This document shows, piece by piece, positions 58,198-64,000 of a stretch of DNA of 64,000 bases. The notes below the pieces were generated by a model, which saw only the letters and a list, made by a program, of their open reading frames with translations, was not told where the DNA came from and made no database searches. The position numbers were made by a program, and so were the translations under genes. The stretch comes from Pseudomonas fluorescens. Its GTDB lineage: Bacteria; Pseudomonadota; Gammaproteobacteria; Pseudomonadales; Pseudomonadaceae. The stretch lies in the NCBI RefSeq assembly GCF_902498185.1, contig NZ_CABVIX010000013.1, forward strand, positions 1-64,000, given 5' to 3'. Positions within the stretch are counted from its first letter, which is position 1. Each line of letters starts with the position of its first letter.

Positions 58198-58959
58198 ATG
58201 AACCACAGATTCCACAACAAGATCGCCCTGGTCACCGGCGCCGCCCAGGGCATCGGCCGCCGTGTGTGCGAGCGGCTGCTGGCCGAGGGCGCGCGGGTGG
58301 TAGCGGTTGACCGCTCCGAGCTGGTCTTCGAGCTGGAAGGCGAGGGCGTGCTCGCACTGACCGCCGACCTCGAACAGCACGCTGATTGCGCACGGGTCAT
58401 GGCGGCGGCCGTCGATACGTTCGGCCGCCTGGACATCCTCATCAACAATGTGGGCGGGACCATCTGGGCCAAGCCTTTCGAGCATTACGAGGTCGCGCAG
58501 ATCGAGGCCGAAGTGCGCCGCTCGCTGTTCCCGACCCTGTGGTGCTGCCATGCCGCGCTGCCACACATGCTCGAGCAGGGCAGCGGCGCCATCGTCAACG
58601 TCTCGTCCATCGCTACCCGTGGCGTCAACCGCGTGCCCTACGGCGCGGCGAAGGGTGGCGTCAACGCACTGACCGCCTGCCTTGCCTTCGAGACAGCCGG
58701 GCGCGGCGTGCGCGTCAATGCCACCGCACCCGGCGGCACCGAGGCACCGCCCCGGCGCATCCCGCGCAATAGTGCAGCGCCGACTGCCGATGAGCAGGCG
58801 TGGTACCAGCAGATCGTCGACCAGACGCTCGACAGCAGCCTGATGAAACGCTACGGCACCATCGACGAACAGGTCGGCGCGATCCTTTTCCTGGCCTCGG
58901 ACGAGGCCTCCTATATCACCGGCGTGACGCTGCCCGTGGGCGGCGGCGACCTGGGCTGA
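58198..58959 (+). CDS. benD: Benzoate cis-diol dehydrogenase
   Basis: 253-residue classical SDR. LVTGAAQGIGRRVCERL is the NAD site, INNVGG the NNAG-like motif, and YGAAKGG the catalytic Tyr/Lys; Ser lies in NVSSIATRG. It oxidises and decarboxylates the benzoate dihydrodiol to catechol, which CatA then cleaves. ATG 58198 comes 23 bases after the benC stop. In most Pseudomonas genomes it is followed by a transporter gene; here catB follows. Confidence 0.93.
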   Translation: MNHRFHNKIALVTGAAQGIGRRVCERLLAEGARVVAVDRSELVFELEGEGVLALTADLEQHADCARVMAAAVDTFGRLDILINNVGGTIWAKPFEHYEVAQIEAEVRRSLFPTLWCCHAALPHMLEQGSGAIVNVSSIATRGVNRVPYGAAKGGVNALTACLAFETAGRGVRVNATAPGGTEAPPRRIPRNSAAPTADEQAWYQQIVDQTLDSSLMKRYGTIDEQVGAILFLASDEASYITGVTLPVGGGDLG

Positions 58960-58990
58960 CCTGCCCGAACCGATTGAACGGAGCATTCCC

Positions 58991-60112
58991 ATGACACACG
59001 CAGTGATCGAACGGATCGAGGCCATCATCGTCGATCTGCCGACTATCCGGCCTCACAAGCTGGCCATGCACACCATGCAGCAGCAGACCCTGGTCATCCT
59101 GCGCCTCACATGCAGCGATGGCATCGAGGGCATCGGCGAGTCCACCACCATCGGCGGGCTGGCCTACGGCTACGAAAGCCCCGAAAGCATCAAGGCCAAC
59201 ATCGACGCTCACCTGGCGCCGGCACTGGTCGGAAGGTCGGCGGCCAATATCAATGCCGCCATGCAGAAGCTGGACAAGATCGCCAAGGGCAACACGTTCG
59301 CCAAGTCCGGCATCGAGACGGCGTTGCTCGACGCCCAGGGCAAGCGCCTGGGCCTGGCGGTCAGCGAACTGCTCGGCGGCCGTGTGCGTGACAGCCTGGA
59401 AGTGGCCTGGACCCTGGCCAGCGGCGACACTGCCCGCGACATCGCCGAGGCCGAGCAGATGCTCGAAGCGCGGCGCCACCGCATCTTCAAGCTCAAGATC
59501 GGCGCCAACCCGCTGGAGCAGGACCTGCGCCACGTGGTGGCAATCAAGAAGGCTCTGGGCGATCAGGCCAGCGTGCGCGTCGACGTCAACCAGTACTGGG
59601 ATGAATCCCAGGCCATCCGTGGCTGCCAGGTGCTGGGTGACAACGGCATCGACCTGATCGAACAGCCGATCTCGCGCGTCAACCGTGGCGGCCAGGTTCG
59701 GCTCAACCAGCGCAGCCTGGCACCGATCATGGCCGACGAGTCGATCGAAAGCGTCGAGGACGCCTTCAGCCTGGCCGCCGACGGCGCCGCCAGCGTGTTC
59801 GCCCTCAAGATCGCCAAGAACGGAGGGCCGCGTGCCGTGCTGCGCACGGCGCAGATCGCCGAGTCTGCAGGCGTCGCCCTGTATGGAGGGACCATGCTCG
59901 AGGGCGCGGTCGGAACGCTGGCCTCGGCCCACGCCTTCATCACGCTCAAGCAGCTCACCTGGGGCACCGAGCTGTTCGGCCCGCTGTTGCTCACCGAGGA
60001 GATCGTCACCCAGGGCCCCGAGTACCGCGACTTCCAGCTGCACGTACCGAATACCCCAGGCATTGGCCTGACTCTGGATGAAGCGCGCCTGGCCCGCTTT
60101 GCCCGCCGCTGA
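58991..60112 (+). CDS. catB: Muconate cycloisomerase
   Basis: 373-residue enolase-superfamily enzyme. LPTIRPHKLAMHTMQQQTLV opens the capping domain; FKLKIG supplies the catalytic Lys pair; VDVNQYW, IEQP and ADESIE carry the three metal ligands; GTMLEGAVGTLASAHAF follows. It converts cis,cis-muconate to muconolactone using Mn. It resembles ordinary CatB rather than the chloromuconate enzymes in overall sequence. 31 bases after benD. No catR is seen next to it, unlike the usual catR-catB divergent layout. Confidence 0.94.
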   Translation: MTHAVIERIEAIIVDLPTIRPHKLAMHTMQQQTLVILRLTCSDGIEGIGESTTIGGLAYGYESPESIKANIDAHLAPALVGRSAANINAAMQKLDKIAKGNTFAKSGIETALLDAQGKRLGLAVSELLGGRVRDSLEVAWTLASGDTARDIAEAEQMLEARRHRIFKLKIGANPLEQDLRHVVAIKKALGDQASVRVDVNQYWDESQAIRGCQVLGDNGIDLIEQPISRVNRGGQVRLNQRSLAPIMADESIESVEDAFSLAADGAASVFALKIAKNGGPRAVLRTAQIAESAGVALYGGTMLEGAVGTLASAHAFITLKQLTWGTELFGPLLLTEEIVTQGPEYRDFQLHVPNTPGIGLTLDEARLARFARR

Positions 60113-60137
60113 CCGACTTGCCGCAAGGAGAGACACC

Positions 60138-60428
60138 ATGCTTTTCCACGTGAAGATGACCGTGAAACTGCCGATCGACATGGACCCGGCCAAGGCCGCG
60201 CAGCTCAAGGCCGACGAAAAGGAACTGGCCCAGCGTCTGCAACGCGAGGGCACCTGGCGCCACCTGTGGCGCATCGCCGGGCACTACGCCAACTACAGCG
60301 TGTTCGACGTGCCCAGCGTCGAGGCGCTGCACGACACCCTGATGCAGCTGCCATTGTTCCCGTACATGGACATCGAGATCGACGGGCTTTGCCGCCATCC
60401 TTCATCGATCCACGCTGACGACCGCTGA
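60138..60428 (+). CDS. catC: Muconolactone isomerase
   Basis: 96 residues, MLFHVKMTVKLPIDMDPAKA to the His-rich end CRHPSSIHADD. This is the small decameric CatC that isomerises muconolactone to beta-ketoadipate enol-lactone. Ribosome site AAGGAG precedes ATG 60138. Same order (catBC) as in P. putida and directly before catA. Confidence 0.95.
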   Translation: MLFHVKMTVKLPIDMDPAKAAQLKADEKELAQRLQREGTWRHLWRIAGHYANYSVFDVPSVEALHDTLMQLPLFPYMDIEIDGLCRHPSSIHADDR

Positions 60429-60465
60429 TCCGCGCCTCTACAAGAACAACAGAAGGTATACACCC

Positions 60466-61374
60466 ATGACCGTGAAAATCTCCCACACCGCTGACCTGCA
60501 GGCGTTCTTCGAAGAGGCCGCAGGGATTGGCAACGACAACGGCAATCCACGACTCAAGCGCATCGTCCTGCGGGTGCTGCAAGACACCGCGCGGCTGATC
60601 GAAGACCTCGACATCAGCGAGGACGAGTTCTGGTGCGCGGTGGACTACCTCAATCGCCTGGGCGGCCGCGGCGAAGCCGGGCTGCTGGTGGCGGGGCTTG
60701 GCGTCGAGCATTTTCTGGACCTGCTGCAGGACGCCAAGGATGCCGAGGCCGGCCTGTCCGGCGGGACTCCCCGCACCATCGAAGGCCCGCTGTACGTAGC
60801 CGGCGCGCCGCTGGCCGAAGGTGAAGTGCGCATGGACGACGGCAGCGAGGAGGGCGTCGCGACCCTGATGTTCCTCGAAGGGCAGGTGCTCGATCTCCAG
60901 GGCCAGCCCCTGGCAGGCGCCACGGTGGACCTGTGGCATGCCAACACCAAGGGCACCTATTCGTTCTTCGACCCCAGCCAGTCCGAGTACAACCTGCGCC
61001 GACGCATCATCACCGACGCCGAAGGCCGCTACCGCGCCCGCACCATCGTGCCGTCCGGCTATGGCTGTGATCCGCAGGGCCCGACCCAGGAATGCCTCGA
61101 CCAGCTCGGCCGTCATGGCCAGCGCCCGGCACATGTGCACTTCTTCATCAGCGCGCCGGGGCATCGACACCTGACTACCCAGATCAACCTGTCGGGCGAG
61201 AAATACCTGTGGGACGACTTCGCCTATGCCACACGCGACGGCCTGGTCGGGGAAATCAGGTTCCATGAGGACAACGGCCAGCGCTATGCGCGGTTGAACT
61301 TCGATTTCCAGCTACAGGCCGCCCAGGACGATGCAGCGCAGCAGCGCAGCGCCCGCCCGCGAGCGCTGCAGTAA
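60466..61374 (+). CDS. catA: Catechol 1,2-dioxygenase
   Basis: 302 residues. The intradiol site is complete: EYNLRRRI (first Tyr), PSGYG (second Tyr) and RPAHVHFF (two His) bind Fe(III). The N-terminal helical domain is the usual dimer and lipid-binding cap. It opens catechol to cis,cis-muconate. Last gene of the operon; 37 bases after catC. No clear terminator follows in the 61-base gap. Confidence 0.95.
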   Translation: MTVKISHTADLQAFFEEAAGIGNDNGNPRLKRIVLRVLQDTARLIEDLDISEDEFWCAVDYLNRLGGRGEAGLLVAGLGVEHFLDLLQDAKDAEAGLSGGTPRTIEGPLYVAGAPLAEGEVRMDDGSEEGVATLMFLEGQVLDLQGQPLAGATVDLWHANTKGTYSFFDPSQSEYNLRRRIITDAEGRYRARTIVPSGYGCDPQGPTQECLDQLGRHGQRPAHVHFFISAPGHRHLTTQINLSGEKYLWDDFAYATRDGLVGEIRFHEDNGQRYARLNFDFQLQAAQDDAAQQRSARPRALQ

Positions 61375-61435
61375 GGTGTAGGTGGGTCCAGCGCTGTGAT
61401 ACGTTTCCCTGATTACACCAGCAGGGGATCGCATT

Positions 61436-62521
61436 TTGGACTCATTGACGCAGGCCGTATTGGGCGCCGCCTTGCAGGGCACGGTGTTGGGACGGGTACA
61501 GGGCCGGCGCTCGCTGTTCTACGGCGCGGCGCTGGCCACGGTGCCCGACCTGGACGTGGTGATCCGTTACGCCGACCCGGTCTCGCAGATGACCTTCCAC
61601 CGGGGTTTTTCCCACTCGCTCTTCGTACTGACCGGCCTGGCCCTGCTGCTGGCCTGGCTGGTCGCAAGCGTGGCGCGCAGGCGCTGGCCCGGCAAAAAAG
61701 GCTATAGCGGGCCCAGGTTGTTTCTGGCGTTCTGGCTGGTGCTGATCACCCACCCGGTGCTGGACGCCTTCACGGTCTACGGCACCCAGCTGTTCTGGCC
61801 AATCCACTCGATCCCCGAGAGCTGGGCGGCGGTGTTCATCATCGATCCGGTCTACACCGTGCCTCTTCTGGCGACGGTGATCTTTGCAGCGGTCAAGGGC
61901 TTTGCCGGGCGTGGCGTGCCGGTGCTGCTCGCGGCGCTGGCGTTCAGCACGGCCTACCTGGGTTTCGGTCTGGGCGGGCGGATGATGGCCGAGCAGCGCT
62001 TCCACACGGCGCTGGACCAGCAGGGCATCGCCGTCACCGAGGTGCGCGCCGTGCCGATCGCCTTCAACAGCCTGGTCTGGCGGGTGATCGCCAAGACTCC
62101 GGACGGCCAGTACTACGAGGGCATCAGCAGTCTGTTCGACAGTGAGACGCCCGAGTGGCTGCGCCAGCCGCTGAACCTCGATGCACGCGGTATGCTCGAC
62201 AATGCGCCGCTGCACGAGCGGCTGCGCTGGTTCACCGGCGACTGGCTGCGCTACGACATCGTCGGCGATGCGCTGGTGGTGACCGACCTGCGCATGGGCA
62301 ACCCTGGCAACTACACCTTCCGCTTCAAGATGGCCGCGCGGGATGATCAAGGCCGCTGGGCACCGGTCACACCTTCGATGTGGCGAGGCGCCGGTCCGGG
62401 CTCGATGTTCAACGCCCAGGACATGGCGCTTATCTGGCGGCGCATCGTCGAGCAGCAGCCACCTCTGCCGCTGGCCCGCTGGAGCCGGCAATACCTGGGC
62501 GCCGAAGCGCACGGCCAGTGA
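61436..62521 (+). CDS. DUF457/YbcI-type membrane metal-dependent hydrolase
   Basis: 361 residues from TTG 61436; CAGGGG about 14 bases upstream is a loose ribosome site and no ATG fits the conserved start MDSLTQAVLGAALQGTVLG. VPDLDVVIRYADP, TFHRGFSHSLF and LITHPVLDAFTVYG hold the conserved Asp/His residues of the DUF457 (YdjM-like) family; five or so membrane helices follow. Substrate unknown. The TraX-like gene starts inside its stop codon (GTGA), so the two are co-expressed. Confidence 0.85.
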   Translation: MDSLTQAVLGAALQGTVLGRVQGRRSLFYGAALATVPDLDVVIRYADPVSQMTFHRGFSHSLFVLTGLALLLAWLVASVARRRWPGKKGYSGPRLFLAFWLVLITHPVLDAFTVYGTQLFWPIHSIPESWAAVFIIDPVYTVPLLATVIFAAVKGFAGRGVPVLLAALAFSTAYLGFGLGGRMMAEQRFHTALDQQGIAVTEVRAVPIAFNSLVWRVIAKTPDGQYYEGISSLFDSETPEWLRQPLNLDARGMLDNAPLHERLRWFTGDWLRYDIVGDALVVTDLRMGNPGNYTFRFKMAARDDQGRWAPVTPSMWRGAGPGSMFNAQDMALIWRRIVEQQPPLPLARWSRQYLGAEAHGQ

Positions 62522-63228
62522 CGACGCGCAACCCCGGCCTGGACCTGCTCAAGTGGCTGGCGATCATCAGCATGATCGCCGACCACCTGCGCTACCTGTG
62601 GCCGCAGGCCGAGTGGCTGTTCGTGGCCGGCCGCCTGGCGTTCCCCTGGTTCTGCCTGGCGCTTGCCGCCAACGTCGTGCGCACCCAGGCAGGAGCGCTG
62701 TTCACCCCGCGCAACGGCCGCTACCTGGGCTGGCTGGTGCTGTTCTCGGTACTCTCCGAAGCACCCTACCGCTGGCTCGACAACGGCTCGGTAACCCTCA
62801 ACGTGATGCCGACCCTGGCCCTTGGGCTGCTGGTCGCCTGGGGCGTGCACCACCGCACGCGCCCGGGCAGTGTGCTGGCGCTGGTCGCAGTGATCGTTTC
62901 GACAATAGCCAACGACAGCCTGATGTACGGCCTGGCGGGCGTGCTGCTGCCAGGTGCGTTGCTTGCGGCGATCGCCAGGGGCGGGGTGTGGTGGATGCTG
63001 CCCGGCCTGCTCGCGGTGGCCGCGAACCTGAACAACAGTTGGCTGCTGGCCCATGTCCTGGAGCCTTTCGTGTTGCTGGTCTTGGCCACCGCCCTGGCGG
63101 CCGTGCCGTTCGGACTCGGCCTGCTGCGACTGGGCACGCTGCCGCCGATCTGGCCGGTGGGCCGTTGGGGCTACGGCTTCTATCCTGTGCATCTGGCACT
63201 GATCAAGACCCTGAGCCTGTTGGCCTGA
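62518..63228 (+). CDS. TraX-family membrane protein
   Basis: 236 residues from GTG 62518, which overlaps the DUF457 stop by 4 bases. NPGLDLLKWLAIISMIADHL is the typical TraX opening; about eight membrane helices follow, ending YGFYPVHLALIKTLSLL. F-plasmid TraX acetylates pilin, but chromosomal homologues are widespread membrane acyltransferase-like proteins of unknown substrate. Partner of the DUF457 gene by translational coupling. Confidence 0.85.
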   Translation: MTTRNPGLDLLKWLAIISMIADHLRYLWPQAEWLFVAGRLAFPWFCLALAANVVRTQAGALFTPRNGRYLGWLVLFSVLSEAPYRWLDNGSVTLNVMPTLALGLLVAWGVHHRTRPGSVLALVAVIVSTIANDSLMYGLAGVLLPGALLAAIARGGVWWMLPGLLAVAANLNNSWLLAHVLEPFVLLVLATALAAVPFGLGLLRLGTLPPIWPVGRWGYGFYPVHLALIKTLSLLA

Positions 63229-63354
63229 CCCGGGCCGCCCACTGGCTGTTGCGCTGGGTCAATGCCAGGGCCGATAGTGGCGCGACGCACTGAACGATCG
63301 GGCCTCGTGCACCCTCAGAACACAGATGATCTCCCTCAGCAGTCAGGACCGGCC

Positions 63355-63912
63355 ATGCTCGCAAATACCCTTGTCTTCCTGATCACCCTGGCCGCCATGG
63401 AAGCGGTGGCCTACCTCGCGCACAAGCACGTCATGCACGGCTGGGGCTGGGGTTGGCACCGCTCGCACCATGAGCTCCGGACGGGCTGGTTCGAGAAGAA
63501 CGACCTGTATGCCGCAGTGTTCGCAGGGCTGGCCATCGTGCTGATCGCGCTGGGCACCAGCGGTCTGCACCCGCTGGAGTGGATCGGCGCCGGTATGACC
63601 GCCTATGGCTTGCTGTACTTTGTCGTGCATGACGGGCTGGTGCACCATCGCTGGCCATGGCGGGTGGTGCCGCGTCGCGGCTACCTCAAGCGCTTGTATC
63701 AGGCGCACTTGATGCACCATGCGGTGGAAGGCAAGGAGCGTTGCGTGTCCTTCGGCTTCCTGTATGCCCCGCCTATCGATCGGCTGCGGGCGCAACTGCG
63801 CGCCCAGCATCAGGGGCCGCTGCGCAAGCCGGGCGCGGACGGGTCCACAGATGTTCAGGGCGATCCGGCCAGCGACGCCAGCGCGAACCGAGTGCGCGCC
63901 ACAGGCCCGTGA
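63355..63912 (+). CDS. crtZ: CrtZ-like fatty-acid-hydroxylase-superfamily protein (beta-carotene hydroxylase type)
   Basis: 185 residues from ATG 63355; earlier in-frame sequence from 63262 lacks a ribosome site. Four membrane helices and His clusters HKHVMHG, HRSHH, HDGLVHHR and HLMHH form the di-iron site of CrtZ-type hydroxylases. It would add 3-hydroxyl groups to carotenoid rings, yet no other carotenoid gene is in the window. The last 30 residues (RKPGADGSTDVQGDPASDAS) look unstructured and extend beyond usual members. Confidence 0.85.
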   Translation: MLANTLVFLITLAAMEAVAYLAHKHVMHGWGWGWHRSHHELRTGWFEKNDLYAAVFAGLAIVLIALGTSGLHPLEWIGAGMTAYGLLYFVVHDGLVHHRWPWRVVPRRGYLKRLYQAHLMHHAVEGKERCVSFGFLYAPPIDRLRAQLRAQHQGPLRKPGADGSTDVQGDPASDASANRVRATGP

Positions 63913-64000
63913 GCACGGCCGCAATCTTTTCGCCCTTGGAGGTCGACACCCGGCCATCCCATGCCTGGCTCCCAGCAGCCAGCACCTTCACGCCGATCTG
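63773..64000 (-). CDS. Possible 3' end of a minus-strand gene at the window edge
   Basis: A frame enters from the right edge reading GVKVLAAGSQAWDGRVSTSK then GEKIAAVLTGLWRALGSRW and ends at 63773 inside crtZ on the other strand. The first half has protein-like composition; the Pro/Arg/Ala-rich end may be overlap sequence. No family recognised. The alternative is a plus-strand gene starting GTG 63909. Little can be said from 90 unique bases. Confidence 0.3.
   Translation of the reverse strand, partial: QIGVKVLAAGSQAWDGRVSTSKGEKIAAVLTGLWRALGSRWRRWPDRPEHLWTRPRPACAAAPDAGRAVAPAADR

Noticed and set aside
58991..61374. catB and catA as chlorocatechol-pathway genes (tfdD/tfdC type)
   Set aside because: Sequence and order catB-catC-catA with a catC gene fit the ordinary beta-ketoadipate route.

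Overview
The window reads as a chromosomal segment of a fluorescent Pseudomonas, most like the P. putida group. Grounds: long GC-rich genes with strong third-position GC bias, DUF6124/DUF3077 small proteins, P. putida-type REP elements, a SoxR with its palindromic operator, Pseudomonas-type BenA/CatB proteins, and many Pseudomonas intergenic repeats. No rRNA, tRNA or CRISPR array is seen.

Layout. (1) 1-9.9 kb: the edge of an IS256-type element, an unknown protein, a VOC protein, a GapN-like aldehyde dehydrogenase, a CHASE-GGDEF-EAL c-di-GMP enzyme and a large LRR/dermonecrotic-toxin-like protein. (2) 9.9-27.8 kb, minus strand: a tightly coupled Wzx/Wzy-type exopolysaccharide operon. It runs from UDP-glucose dehydrogenase and a UDP-sugar epimerase through the initiating transferase, a CpsD-like protein, Wza, Wzz/GumC, glycosyltransferases, polymerase and flippase to deacetylases, a secreted hydrolase-like protein and acyltransferases. 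A divergent EptA-like alkaline-phosphatase-superfamily gene sits at 28.2 kb, and a FleQ-like box lies between them. (3) 30-31.7 kb: a DUF6124 gene behind a structured leader, then soxR with a SoxR box facing a RidA gene. (4) 31.8-54 kb: a patchwork island of AT-richer cargo separated by degenerate copies of a dispersed repeat. Cargo includes a PIN-like membrane protein, a 4-TM protein, two PD-(D/E)XK-like nucleases, an SDR/VOC/AraC metabolic cassette, an HExxH metallopeptidase, a two-gene Pycsar anti-phage system set between broken tyrosine recombinases, a decayed CFI-box gene, a polytopic membrane protein, IS1182-type remnants and a DUF3077/DUF6124 cluster with a second copy of the structured leader. 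(5) 53.8-55.2 kb: an IS200/IS605-type element with a relict tnpA and an intact tnpB, ending about 15 bp before two perfect XylS/BenR boxes. (6) 55.3-61.4 kb: contiguous benABCD-catBCA, converting benzoate through catechol and cis,cis-muconate to the enol-lactone. No benR, catR, benK or pcaD is in view. (7) 61.4-64 kb: a DUF457 membrane hydrolase, a TraX-like protein and a CrtZ-like hydroxylase.

Main points of interest: the two leader copies (30.23 and 52.93 kb) show a compensatory UUCG hairpin, a conserved 12-bp long-range helix and a third segment able to compete for that helix, as in a cis-acting RNA switch. The TnpB omega-RNA guide would be read from the benzoate promoter flank. The Pycsar cassette lies between recombinase fragments. 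Several orphan nuclease and membrane genes in the island are plausible undescribed defence genes. All family names come from reading motifs by eye; no database search was run.
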